NCBI RefSeq assembly: GCF_011761565.1 | Contig: NZ_JAASRM010000001.1 | Location: 992,139 to 1,056,138 of the forward strand | Direction of reading: 5' to 3' | DNA: 64,000 bases | Source: Rhizomicrobium palustre | GTDB taxonomy: Bacteria > Pseudomonadota > Alphaproteobacteria > Micropepsales > Micropepsaceae | In this document: one piece after another, positions 43,576 to 52,105 of the stretch | Position numbering within the stretch: position 1 is the first letter of the stretch | Layout of the letters: each line of letters opens with the position of its first letter | Notes under the pieces: generated by a model | Told to the model about the DNA's origin: nothing | The model's input: the letters and a program-made list of their open reading frames with translations, nothing else | Databases searched by the model: none | Position numbers and translations under genes: made by a program

Positions 43576-43590
43576 TTCAGTCTCTCCTTT

Positions 43591-45039
43591 TTACGCACCG
43601 GATAGGCCTTTGCCGACCATGGCGAGCGGGCGGATGGTTTGATCGAACAGATTCTCATCCACCAACCCAGAGGCGAGCGCGGCCTGTTTCAGCGTTAGGC
43701 CCTCGGCAATGGCTCTCTCGGCGATACGGGCGGCGTTCTGATACCCGATGACCGGCGAGAGCGCGGTCACCAGCATGACGCTGCCCTCCACATAGGATTT
43801 GATCCGCTCTGGGACAATTTCGGTCCCCACGACTGAGAATTCGCGGAACCGATCGCAGCCATCGGCGAGGATGCGGATTGAATGCAACACGGCGTTGATG
43901 ATGATGGGGCGCATCGCATTCAACTCGAAATTTCCCTGGCTGCCCGCGAACGCCACCGCGCTGTCATTGCCGAGAACCTGAATGGCGATCATCACCATGG
44001 CCTCGCATTGGGTAGGATTAACCTTTCCAGGCATGATGGAGGAGCCAGGTTCATTGGCCGGAAGCTTCAACTCGCCTAGACCGCACCGCGGGCCAGATGC
44101 GAGCCAACGCATATCGTTGGCGATTTTCATCAGCGCGACAGCGAGACCGCGCAGTCCTGCGGATGCGCGCACCATGGCATCGAGCGAACCTTGTGCCGCA
44201 AACTTGTTCGGGGCCGTGACGAAAGGCCGACCGGTCAATTCGGCAACCTTGGCCGCGACGTCATTCGAAAAACCCGGCGGCGCATTCAGGCCCGTTCCGA
44301 CCGCTGTGCCGCCAATTGCCAATTCGTGGAGCCCGGCGCGGCTCGCCTCCACCGCCACGATACAGGCGCGTATCTGCCCCGCCCAGCCATACCATTCCTG
44401 GCCTACGGTCAGAGGCACTGCATCTTCCAGATGCGTGCGACCGATTTTGACGACATCCATCCAGCCCTCGGCTTTGGCTTCGATCGTATCGGCGAGGTGC
44501 CGAACCGCGGGAAGGAGCTGGTCGTCGATGGCCATCACCGTGGCGATGTGCATCGCCGCAGGAAATGTGTCGTTCGACGACTGCCCCATATTCACGTCGT
44601 CATTGGGACCAATCGGATGCTGCGAACCGAGCGTCCCGCCGAGCAATTGGATCGCTCGATTCGACAACACCTCGTTGACGTTCATGTTCGATTGCGTGCC
44701 CGAGCCTGTCTGCCACACAAACAGAGGAAAATGATCATCCAGCTCGCCCGCGATCGCCTCGTCGGCGGCGCGCACGATCGCCTCGCACTTCCACCGCGGC
44801 AGCCGCCCCGCAGCCGCGTTCACCAAAGCGCAGGCTTTCTTGACGTAACCATAAGCACGATAAACGGCCTTCGGCATGCGGTCTCCGCCGATGTCGAAAT
44901 GAAGCAGCGACCGCTCCGTCTGCGCTCCCCAATAGCGATCCGCCGGCACGGCGACTTTGCCCAAACTGTCGAATTCCTCACGGCTGCCCGTCGCATCAAT
45001 GCCGATGGGAAGCAGCTTGAGCTCAGGAACATCCGTCAA
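43591..45039 (-). CDS. fumC: class II fumarate hydratase
   Basis: 482-residue class II fumarase (fumarate to L-malate), iron-independent homotetramer. Signature GSSIMPGKVNP is intact, with the active-site blocks TGSGTQSNMNVNEV and KIGRTHLEDAVPLT upstream. The start is set by a perfect AGGAGG whose bases lie inside the upstream open frame; six bases later comes TTG 45039, so the longer GTG 45054 start is unlikely. First gene of the fumC-cupin-mqo unit. Confidence 0.93.
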   Translation of the reverse strand: MTDVPELKLLPIGIDATGSREEFDSLGKVAVPADRYWGAQTERSLLHFDIGGDRMPKAVYRAYGYVKKACALVNAAAGRLPRWKCEAIVRAADEAIAGELDDHFPLFVWQTGSGTQSNMNVNEVLSNRAIQLLGGTLGSQHPIGPNDDVNMGQSSNDTFPAAMHIATVMAIDDQLLPAVRHLADTIEAKAEGWMDVVKIGRTHLEDAVPLTVGQEWYGWAGQIRACIVAVEASRAGLHELAIGGTAVGTGLNAPPGFSNDVAAKVAELTGRPFVTAPNKFAAQGSLDAMVRASAGLRGLAVALMKIANDMRWLASGPRCGLGELKLPANEPGSSIMPGKVNPTQCEAMVMIAIQVLGNDSAVAFAGSQGNFELNAMRPIIINAVLHSIRILADGCDRFREFSVVGTEIVPERIKSYVEGSVMLVTALSPVIGYQNAARIAERAIAEGLTLKQAALASGLVDENLFDQTIRPLAMVGKGLSGA

Positions 45040-45495
45040 CTCAGACCTCCTCACGGGCGTTCGCTGGGATAGTCGGGTCTGATCTCACGCAGATATTGTC
45101 GGAAACGGGGAAAATTGAAGCCGATGCGCATAAAGACACCGGCAGCGCCCCGCACAGATTGCGGCCCGAAGAAATGCGCAGATTAAGACAATGGCGCTGG
45201 GATCCGCCAAGAATGCTTGCCGTTCCCGCTTTAGTGTCAATCCCGGTTTAGAGCAGGAGCAAAGCTAAGAGCTTGTTGTCCGCCCAGCCGACGGCCGTTC
45301 TTGTACATGGGCCGATGGCTCGAGTTGGCAGCGAGTCATTCCGCCTCTCTCGGGGAACCAAATCACAAAAATGCGGACCGTACCCGCTGACGTCTGAAGC
45401 AAAACCCTGTCGCCCTCGTTACCTCAATTTACAACGATTAACAAACGCATGCGTCGTACATCAGGCATTATGGGCCGTATTTCAACGGCTAAACC
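45040..45495. other. 456 bp control region between fumC and an AraC gene
   Basis: No gene supported. It separates the divergent fumC unit and the AraC-type regulator and probably holds both promoters. I could not mark clear -35/-10 boxes or an operator. Confidence 0.4.
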
Positions 45496-46404
45496 ATGGG
45501 TCTGCAGGCATTTGAGACGAGCGAGATCAATTCGGCGGCACGAAATACCGTCGCAGTACGCAGTTCCGTGACGGCAGTCACATATCCGAAAAAGCATTGG
45601 AACGGCTTGGTGGCGGAAGTAGACGAATTGCGAGGCCCCGGCTGCCATTTAGCGAAAAAATGCGCCGACCGCGCTTGGCTGGCCGTTTGCCTTGAAGAAC
45701 GGGGAGGTCATGTCGAGTTGCGTGCAAAACTCGACCATACAGAGTCGCGGCCATGGCACGGCGATGCTCGGCTCTATCTGGTACCCGCAAGATTGCCGGT
45801 GTGGGAGCGCGCCGATCACATTGCCTTTGCACGACGCATCTCCTTTTTCTTCGACGCTGCGCGGCTGGAAGAAGCCGGACACGATACGCAATTGCTGCTC
45901 CAGCTTTCTCACATTGCGGTATTCTCCGATCCCGCCATTCGCCAGATCGCCACCATGCTTGCCACCGAAACGCTACAACAGGAGCCCAATGGACGTCTCT
46001 ACGGTGAGAGTCTTGTCATGGCCCTTGCCGCGGCACTTCTGGCCACGGCCGGCAAAGCTCAATCGCAAGCGCACGGCGGACTGGCGCCGCGAACCCTGCA
46101 ACGGGTCATCGATTATCTGGAAGAAAAGTGGCGCGATCAGGTTTCGTTGGCCGAACTGGCGAAGCTGGCCAACATTTCCCAATCCCATTTCGGCCGCGCC
46201 TTCAAAGCCTCGACGGGCGCTCCGCCATCGCGTTGGCAGACGAATATCCGCATCCGTCATGCCCAGGACATGCTGCTTTCGGCCGAGCAGTCTTTGGCCG
46301 ACATTGCTCTCAATACCGGCTTTGCCGACCAAAGCCATTTCACCCGGACGTTCCGGCAGGTTGTCGGAACCTCGCCCGGCGCTTGGCGCAAATCGCGCGG
46401 GTGA
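45496..46404 (+). CDS. AraC-family transcription regulator
   Basis: 302 residues. The C-terminal ~100 residues hold two HTHs: VSLAELAKLANISQSHFGRA and SLADIALNTGFADQSHFTRT, then the conserved F...GTSPGAWRK end. The N-terminal ~190 residues form an unassigned sensory domain. Divergent from fumC, convergent with the DUF1275 gene (adjacent stops). It may control either neighbour. Confidence 0.9.
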   Translation: MGLQAFETSEINSAARNTVAVRSSVTAVTYPKKHWNGLVAEVDELRGPGCHLAKKCADRAWLAVCLEERGGHVELRAKLDHTESRPWHGDARLYLVPARLPVWERADHIAFARRISFFFDAARLEEAGHDTQLLLQLSHIAVFSDPAIRQIATMLATETLQQEPNGRLYGESLVMALAAALLATAGKAQSQAHGGLAPRTLQRVIDYLEEKWRDQVSLAELAKLANISQSHFGRAFKASTGAPPSRWQTNIRIRHAQDMLLSAEQSLADIALNTGFADQSHFTRTFRQVVGTSPGAWRKSRG

Positions 46405-47085
46405 TCACGCCGTCTTGTGCGGCTGATGCAATAGAATGGCAAGCGCGAGCAGCGGCGGAAGTGCGTAGCTTGCCGCTCCAGCAAAATGCACCAGAAGCGC
46501 CGCCGCGGCACAGCCGAACGCAAACGACAGGATGCTGGTGCCAAGGCGTACAAACCGGCCCCGAATGACCGCGGTCTCGTCTCCCGCTTTTCCGGCCACA
46601 AGATCGGCGATATCCAACATTGCCTGTGTGGTAGAGCCGGTCATCAAAGTCGATGGCGGGATCTGCGGCAGATGAATGCGTTGCGCGCCGTTCTGGATTG
46701 CCATAGCCGAGACGAGAACCATTCCGGTGATCAGCGCCGGCCATTGGTCGCCGCCGAGGAATGGGCTGAACCGAAAGGCTAGTACAGCCGCCGCAAGAAA
46801 TAGCACGAGCATCAGGCACAGCATCATCGGCAGAGGCGCCCGCCCGCGCCGTTCCAGGCCATGGGCGAGCAATCGCGTTACGATAATTACCAGACAGAAA
46901 ACCGGCAATGCCAGAAGCTTTGCCGTTATACCGCTGTTGCCCAACACTAGGGCTGCGCCGAGCGTGACGAAATTTCCGGTGACGTGGGCGGCGAATAGCC
47001 CCTGTAAGCTCAAGAAACTGAGTGTATCGACATAGCCGCCCAAGATACTAAGCAAAATCGCAACGCGGTTTATCGTAGGATTCAT
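46405..47085 (-). CDS. DUF1275 (YoaK-like) membrane protein
   Basis: 226 residues with about six hydrophobic segments. The start region LSILGGYVDTLSFLSLQGLFAAHVTGNFV is typical (YVDTLSFL and AHVTGNF motifs), and a later QNGAQRIHLP...TGSTTQAMLD block is conserved. Function unknown; an inner-membrane transporter-like protein. Its stop abuts that of the AraC gene. Confidence 0.85.
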   Translation of the reverse strand: MNPTINRVAILLSILGGYVDTLSFLSLQGLFAAHVTGNFVTLGAALVLGNSGITAKLLALPVFCLVIIVTRLLAHGLERRGRAPLPMMLCLMLVLFLAAAVLAFRFSPFLGGDQWPALITGMVLVSAMAIQNGAQRIHLPQIPPSTLMTGSTTQAMLDIADLVAGKAGDETAVIRGRFVRLGTSILSFAFGCAAAALLVHFAGAASYALPPLLALAILLHQPHKTA

Positions 47086-47162
47086 TGTTCACCAGCCGGT
47101 CTTGAGTTCCATGCCAAGGAGCAATGGCGATTTGCGGACCACCGGAACGAGCGCCGTTCTGA

Positions 47163-48044
47163 TCACGGAGCGACCGCGTGAATCTCGGCCACATAGCCTC
47201 CCGGGAACTGCACCATCGCCGCTTTACGATTACCGGAAATGGCCGGCTCATTCACCACCGTCACGCCGGCCGCTTTGGCCTTCATAAGCGTCGCATCGAG
47301 ATCCGGAACTTCATACCCCGTCGTTTCGCGCCCATAAGGCCAGGGCAATTGCCCATTGGTCACCAGCACCACCATCTTGCCGTAACCGGATTCGATGCGG
47401 ACCCGGCGATAGGTCGTGCCTGGCTTGCCGATTTCTTCGCCTGGGGCGTTAGCCACATCGGACACCACGTTGGCATGCGCAAACGCGACGAAATCATGGA
47501 TGAAGGCGTTGGCGGCATCAGGCGAAACATAAACCCGGTTTTCCGGCACGGTGGCGAGCGCGGGATAATTCGGGGCTGTTGTGTGCCAATAGAGCTGCAT
47601 GTTCACCCCGCCCGGCCAAGTGATCACCGCATCCTTGCCGATCGGATCGAGGAAGGTCGACACCAAAACCGTCGCGCCCGCTTTCCGTGCGGCTTTCACG
47701 GCGGCGTCGATATCGGTGACGAGATATCCGGTGCGTTCCGCCCCGAAGGGATAGGGAACCGGGGTCTTGAAGCCGAACGTCGAAATCGTTCCGACCGGCG
47801 TAAGCGCCAATTGCGACACGGTCTGGCTCGGAGTCGGCGTGACTTGAAACACGCCTTGCTTGGAGAGCTTACCGCCGAACGTAGCGACGAAACTCGCCAT
47901 GAAACGATCGTAGTCCTCCGGCGCGACATACACATGTGTGGTATCGTATTGTGGTCCGACGGAGAAATTCTTGGCTTCAAGCGGCGTGACCCAAAGGCCA
48001 GCCAAAGCCACACCTGCAAGCACGCCAACTGTAAATTTACGCAT
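47163..48044 (-). CDS. exported VOC (glyoxalase-fold) protein, tandem modules
   Basis: 293 residues with a Sec signal peptide (GVLAGVALAGLWVTPLEA). Two related halves follow, each a vicinal-oxygen-chelate unit with the same pattern: PYPFGAERTGYLVTDIDAAV in the first and PWPYGRETTGYEVPDLDAT in the second. Periplasmic location expected. Substrate unknown; glyoxalase or dioxygenase-type chemistry is typical for the fold. GAGGGACG precedes ATG 48044. The broken DoxX gene lies directly upstream. Confidence 0.75.
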   Translation of the reverse strand: MRKFTVGVLAGVALAGLWVTPLEAKNFSVGPQYDTTHVYVAPEDYDRFMASFVATFGGKLSKQGVFQVTPTPSQTVSQLALTPVGTISTFGFKTPVPYPFGAERTGYLVTDIDAAVKAARKAGATVLVSTFLDPIGKDAVITWPGGVNMQLYWHTTAPNYPALATVPENRVYVSPDAANAFIHDFVAFAHANVVSDVANAPGEEIGKPGTTYRRVRIESGYGKMVVLVTNGQLPWPYGRETTGYEVPDLDATLMKAKAAGVTVVNEPAISGNRKAAMVQFPGGYVAEIHAVAP

Positions 48045-48059
48045 CCGAAACGTCCCTCT

Positions 48060-48391
48060 TCAGCCATCACAGCGCTTGGCGTGCTCCGCAACCAAAGCCG
48101 CCATCACCAGACCTACGATCAATCCCATATGCTCGAAGAAACTGTTAGCGCCATGAATTGCGCCTGCCCGCTCGAGTTCCAGAAATCATAGGCGACCAGA
48201 CTGGCAATCAAGGTCAAGAGGGTCAATCCGCCCGCTGCCAGCCAGACAAACCTTCCCCAAACGATGGGAACGGGACCTACCAGTTCCAACGTGATCGCAG
48301 CCACGGCCCAAACCGCGGCCGGTTGCCGGCGCCCCGAGGACGCCGGCCAGGGCGAAGCCTTTCCCCTCCGTCCGAATTTAATCACCAGCAC
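48060..48391 (-). pseudogene. DoxX-family membrane protein, frameshifted relic
   Basis: Three pieces in different frames together resemble a DoxX C-terminal half. One frame gives GFALAGVLGAP; another gives AAVWAVAAITLELVGP and LIASLVAYDFWNSSGQAQFM; the third gives NSFFEHMGLIVGLVMAALV and ends EHAKRCDG with a stop at 48060. The first transmembrane part is missing. At least two frameshifts plus truncation make it non-functional. It lies just upstream of the VOC gene. Confidence 0.65.
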
Positions 48392-48442
48392 GCTGTTTGC
48401 TTAACAAACAAAAAACTGCGATTCTGACGGTCTGAACACAAC

Positions 48443-48457
48443 TCACTTCAGAAGTGA
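48443..48457. promoter_or_regulatory. perfect 7-1-7 palindrome, candidate operator
   Basis: TCACTTC-A-GAAGTGA is a perfect inverted repeat about 160 bp ahead of the small QseM-like gene. Nearby lie two shorter dyads, ACCT-ttcac-AGGT at ~48462 and GACC-tgcg-GGGTC at ~48478. The clustering suggests a repressor or activator binding region for the control unit. Confidence 0.5.
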
Positions 48458-48616
48458 TGAAACCTTTCACAGGTTCGACCTGCGGGGTCGGACAACAGCG
48501 TTATGGCCATGGTTCGGGGGAAAATTGTTGGGCGCGTGTCGTGCGAACATTGTGGTCACCGGGCCACCAACGTCGCTCCGCCCGAGATGCCGCCACAAGC
48601 CGATGGGAGACCTAGA

Positions 48617-48907
48617 ATGGTGCGACGGCCGAGACCAAGCCCAGATCCGAACATCATTGCTTGCGCTCCCGACGTGCCAGAACTGACCGATTATGACTAC
48701 ACGTTATTTATTTGCTACGTGCGCCTGCTCGACGCCGAGAAAGAGGGCGCCGATTGGCGGGAAGTGGCAAAAATCGTCCTCAAAGCCGATCCTGACCGAG
48801 ATTTTGTTTACGCCAAGCGCTGCTACGACACCCATCTGGCACGGGCCCATTGGATGACGAAGCACGGCTACCGCCATTTGCTGCGTGAAGCCGACGACGA
48901 GTGGTAA
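48617..48907 (+). CDS. small DUF2285-like protein, candidate QseM-type antiactivator
   Basis: 96 residues from ATG 48617 (GGGAGA six bases upstream); in-frame ATGs at 48503 and 48509 would add ~38 residues. The core, ELTDYDYTLFICYVRLLDAE then ADWREVAKIVLKADPDRD and HLARAHWMTKHGYRHLL, is a compact helical domain I know from short ICE-encoded proteins beside DUF6499-DUF2285 regulators. In Mesorhizobium ICEs the small antiactivator QseM blocks both TraR and FseA. Convergent with the FseA-like gene (15 bp apart). Identity as QseM is inference from size, fold class and position. Confidence 0.5.
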   Translation: MVRRPRPSPDPNIIACAPDVPELTDYDYTLFICYVRLLDAEKEGADWREVAKIVLKADPDRDFVYAKRCYDTHLARAHWMTKHGYRHLLREADDEW

Positions 48908-48922
48908 TTCCACAAACTCGCC

Positions 48923-49699
48923 TCAACACAAAAATGCGCAGTGACCGCGCTCCACCAACGCTCGTCCGCGTGCAATCGCGTGTCGCACCTGATCGCGAAG
49001 GTTTTCTCTGGGATCACGCCAATCGCGTTCAACACGCTCGCGTCCGTAGAGCGTCAACGCGATCTCACGTTGGGGCAGACCGAAAAGCCAGCCGTCCAGG
49101 GCTTTAAGAACAAAGGTCAGACGCTTGGCGTGCGGATCCGCCGGGAAATGGCGTTCTAGAAATCCTTGGCCTGCCCGGTATGCCTGAAAGCAGGCCAGAC
49201 TCTGATTTTGGCGGGAAAACAGCGATGGCGCTGCAGCGGTATCAAACACCAGCGTAACTGGATGAAGAAGACTTTGGCCGCGAATGCAGAGTTGCAAGGT
49301 CCGCACACCATCCCGGACAGTTACGTGTTGCAACCCATCTGGAGCAATAAGCAAGCTGGTATGTAATGGGCTTTCGGCGAAGATAAATGGCATTGCCCTC
49401 TTCCGGACGGGTAGTGCCAACAAATGCAATACTTTGGGGCACACACCAGGCTCCCAGAAGACCGTGGCCGAACGGGCGTCGTCGTCGGGCGAGGTAGCGA
49501 AGAGGCAATGGCCACCAAATTTTAGCCGTCGGCCATCAATCACTGTGAACCGATTGCCTACCTGCCGGATATACCGGGAATTGTCGTGGCAAACCTCTCG
49601 AAATCTCTCATTGCGGCGCAGGTATTCCCACGCGAATGCCAATCGCGGAAAGCGCTCAAAACCTTCGTATCCGGTCCGCCAATTGGGCGGTGCGCTCAT
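48923..49699 (-). CDS. DUF6499-DUF2285 transcription activator (FseA-like), single frame
   Basis: 258 residues from ATG 49699 (ATG 49708 is also possible). The N-terminal FPRLAFAWEYLRRNERFREV is the DUF6499 'transcriptional regulator' domain; the C-terminal ~75 residues, LTFVLKALDGWLFGLPQREI to ARGRALVERGH, are the DUF2285 (RovC-like DNA-binding) domain. In ICEMlSymR7A these domains sit in two genes joined by programmed frameshifting to make FseA, the activator of the excisionase gene. Here they are continuous. Located 60 bp after luxI on the same strand, as in that ICE. Confidence 0.7.
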   Translation of the reverse strand: MSAPPNWRTGYEGFERFPRLAFAWEYLRRNERFREVCHDNSRYIRQVGNRFTVIDGRRLKFGGHCLFATSPDDDARSATVFWEPGVCPKVLHLLALPVRKRAMPFIFAESPLHTSLLIAPDGLQHVTVRDGVRTLQLCIRGQSLLHPVTLVFDTAAAPSLFSRQNQSLACFQAYRAGQGFLERHFPADPHAKRLTFVLKALDGWLFGLPQREIALTLYGRERVERDWRDPRENLRDQVRHAIARGRALVERGHCAFLC

Positions 49700-49759
49700 G
49701 CTTACCATTGTCGGTCATCTCCACCCCCATTGAGCAACACATCCCATTTCCCACATGTC

Positions 49760-50389
49760 TCACGCAGCCTGCATCACAGGGGCCCAGAGTACGGGACCAG
49801 GTAGCCCGCCAAGTTCGCGCAAACGCGCTAGCGCTGCGGCCGATACTTCGAGATAGCCCGCCACCGCCATCGTGGTACCAATCGCGCGAGACGGTCCTAA
49901 TCGTTCAAGCGGCCAAGTGGCCCGCCGCAGAATGCGTTCCATCCGCACATCCGTAACGGTGAGGATTTTTCTGAGGGCTTTGGCCAAGCCAAACTCCACC
50001 ATGCCCGCGAAAAGTTCATAAGTCGATTTCGCAATCCCACCAGCCGCTTTCGGCGTATCGCTTTGGAGGTCGAGCGCAAAGCGGCTGCTCTCCCAGATGT
50101 CGTGCGCTGCAGGGGCCGCCCCTTCGGGCACAAGGGCCGGAAAGGCATCACGCAACATGGTGGAGCCTTTTGATGGCAGAAACCGAACACATCCTTGCAA
50201 ACGTCCATCATGAGCTCGCAGCAGCAGATAGGCTGGTCGCAAGGCATCAAATCCATCGGCCTCCATATCACCGGCGGTCTCCACTTCCCAGCCCAGCCGC
50301 TCCTTGAAGACACGGTAACGTAAGCGATGCATCTCAGCGAGATGCTCCCTGAACTCGCCATATCGATCGGGCGTAATCAATTGGATCAC
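49760..50389 (-). CDS. LuxI-family acyl-homoserine lactone synthase
   Basis: 209 residues. Autoinducer synthase making an acyl-homoserine lactone from S-adenosylmethionine and an acyl carrier. Conserved blocks are present: RYRVFKERLGWEV, the acidic pair within ADGFDAL, GCVRFLPSKGSTML and ESSRFALD. GTG 50389 has GGAGG six bases upstream. It is 80 bp behind luxR in the same direction and 60 bp ahead of the FseA-like gene; the three are likely to form one quorum-controlled unit. The acyl chain cannot be told. Confidence 0.93.
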   Translation of the reverse strand: MIQLITPDRYGEFREHLAEMHRLRYRVFKERLGWEVETAGDMEADGFDALRPAYLLLRAHDGRLQGCVRFLPSKGSTMLRDAFPALVPEGAAPAAHDIWESSRFALDLQSDTPKAAGGIAKSTYELFAGMVEFGLAKALRKILTVTDVRMERILRRATWPLERLGPSRAIGTTMAVAGYLEVSAAALARLRELGGLPGPVLWAPVMQAA

Positions 50390-50469
50390 AATGAGCCTCC
50401 ATGCGTAGTACCGGCATGAAAGCGGAAAACATGGACGTGCGGAGCCCCCAAACTCTTATGGGGCGGGTG

Positions 50470-51204
50470 CTAGGAACATTTGCTGCCGTCCTGCGTTGCA
50501 CGGCCCAGTAATCTCGCGATTTGACTCTTGGTCCGGACGCCGAGCTTTCGTTTGGCATTTTCAATATGCCAAATAACCGTGTTCTCACTGATCTGAAGAA
50601 TTTGGGCGGTTTCCCATGCGGTTTTGCCCTCCGCGACCCAACGGATGCAATCAAATTCCCGCGGCGTCAGCCCAGCCATACTGTCGGGCGGTCGATCATC
50701 GAGCTTTCGTCGCACCTGAAAATGCAGACATAGCGACATCAATTGAAGAACGCGCTTATTCTGCTCAATGATCTGCAAAAACTCCCGGCGCGGCGCATCC
50801 GATGCAAACGTGACCGCCGCAACCGGCCCGTGACCGTCCTGCACCGGAATCGTAAGACCGCAACGAATTCCGAACTCCGCGGCCTCATCGAAGAATTGCG
50901 CTTCGGCAGGGGTTATTTCGCTCGCCGGAGTGCTTATCCCCCACTCGAACGGCTCGTCCCATTTGTGGGCTTGAGCGATAACGGGATCGAGCTTCTCATA
51001 GTGCTGTCGCAGATAGTGATCGGTCCAGAGAACTGGGTAATTGGAGATTAGTGCCGCAGGAGCGAGCTGATCGCGCGGCATCCGAAGATAGGCAAAACAC
51101 GAGAGGTCGAAACTCGTTATTGCCTCAGCCATGGCAAGCTGGAACTCGCCTACGTCCCGGCAGATGTTCAGTTGATCAAGGAATCTTTGGAAGATGCGCT
51201 GCAT
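50470..51204 (-). CDS. LuxR-family quorum-sensing regulator (TraR-like)
   Basis: 244 residues from ATG 51204 (a GTG lies one codon upstream). Residues ~15-165 form the autoinducer-binding domain with W/Y/D positions (YPVLWTDHYLRQHYEKLDPV, then FEWG). The C-terminal HTH LTPREFDCIRWVAEGKTAWE, then SENTVIWHIENAKRKLGV, is the usual LuxR type. Upstream of luxI on the same strand. Expected to bind the LuxI product and activate luxI and the FseA-like gene. I did not find a clear lux box by eye. Confidence 0.92.
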   Translation of the reverse strand: MQRIFQRFLDQLNICRDVGEFQLAMAEAITSFDLSCFAYLRMPRDQLAPAALISNYPVLWTDHYLRQHYEKLDPVIAQAHKWDEPFEWGISTPASEITPAEAQFFDEAAEFGIRCGLTIPVQDGHGPVAAVTFASDAPRREFLQIIEQNKRVLQLMSLCLHFQVRRKLDDRPPDSMAGLTPREFDCIRWVAEGKTAWETAQILQISENTVIWHIENAKRKLGVRTKSQIARLLGRATQDGSKCS

Positions 51205-51207
51205 CAC

Positions 51208-51750
51208 TCTTACCAGAGTAAAAGCCAGCGATGATGACTATGCGAGCTCTAGACAGTCAATCAGCAGCTTGGTGTTAAGCAAAAGCAACTCGTGAGAGCC
51301 CAACTTATCCGTAGCCGCAGCGCAATTTTGTGGCTAACAATGATGCCCTAAAGTCCATTACCCCGGCTGCTCTGTTTTGACTACTTAGCGATGCAGACTA
51401 GCTTAGGTATAGGTCATTCATTACGTGAGGAAGCCGTTGTCGCTATGGCGGTGCTTAGGGCGCGAGGCCATTAAGGCGAATACCACCCCATCAGAGTAGT
51501 GGCACAGAACTGGGGCCGAGATATCAGGCGGGCATCCCAACAAATCCGGATTTACCTCTTTTAACCGGTACCGCCAGCGACTCTTTGCTATTTTGATTGG
51601 GCCAACCCGAAAAAGGCGACCTGGCTGGTCCAGACGCAAGTTGGCTACTGCAAAGGATTTGGGCATTGCGCGCCATCTCTGCGACGACCACCTCGTGGCC
51701 GCCCCGGTAGCGCCCGTGCCGAACGAACAGTGTGGAACCTGAGCAAAACC
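51208..51750. other. 543 bp without a supported gene
   Basis: Upstream of luxR and ahead of a broken GlcG-like gene. A 112-codon minus frame (51421-51759) is present, but its composition and lack of motifs suggest a chance frame. It may hold the luxR promoter. Confidence 0.35.
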
Positions 51751-52056
51751 ATGCCTCACATGCTCACCCCCCTGACGCTGTCAGATGCGAAACGGATGCT
51801 GCAGACTGACGAGGACAAGGCGACCAGTCTCGGCATTGTCCACAATATCGCGGTGGTCGATGCTGGCGAGGCCCTCATCGCGTTCGCGCCAAGACGGCGC
51901 GCTCACTGGGAGTATCGACCTTGCCATCGGCAAGACGAAAACAGCCCGCATGTTCGACAAGACGAGATCCAACACACGATCAAGACGATCTCGTTCAACG
52001 ACATCAACAAGAATATCAACCTGATGCACGACTACAAATCGTCGGGCGCGCGGTAG
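51751..52056 (+). pseudogene. GlcG/HbpS-like (DUF336) gene relic, frameshifted and truncated
   Basis: One frame from ATG 51751 reads LTPLTLSDAKRML...SLGIVHNIAVVDAGEALIAFA, the N-terminus of a GlcG/HbpS haem-binding protein. At about 51889 the match moves to another frame, RQDGALTGSIDLAIGK then TARMFDKT. After ~51963 the family match stops; the original frame then runs through an unrelated tail (IKTISFNDINKNINLMHDY) to 52056. A one-base shift plus a junction with foreign sequence best explain this. Probably non-functional; a chimeric short protein cannot be excluded. Confidence 0.7.
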
Positions 52057-52105
52057 TGACGTTCTGAAGGATTGGACACTGAAGGACAAAACCGAAAGGT
52101 GCGAC

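Noticed and set aside
44191-45072. 293-codon plus-strand open frame
   Set aside because: Antisense shadow of fumC.
51421-51759. 112-codon minus frame
   Set aside because: No start signal, no domain, odd composition; overlaps the GlcG relic start.
48060-52056. Programmed frameshifting in the DoxX and GlcG genes
   Set aside because: No slippery sequence or stimulatory structure seen, and both genes are also truncated, so decay is simpler.
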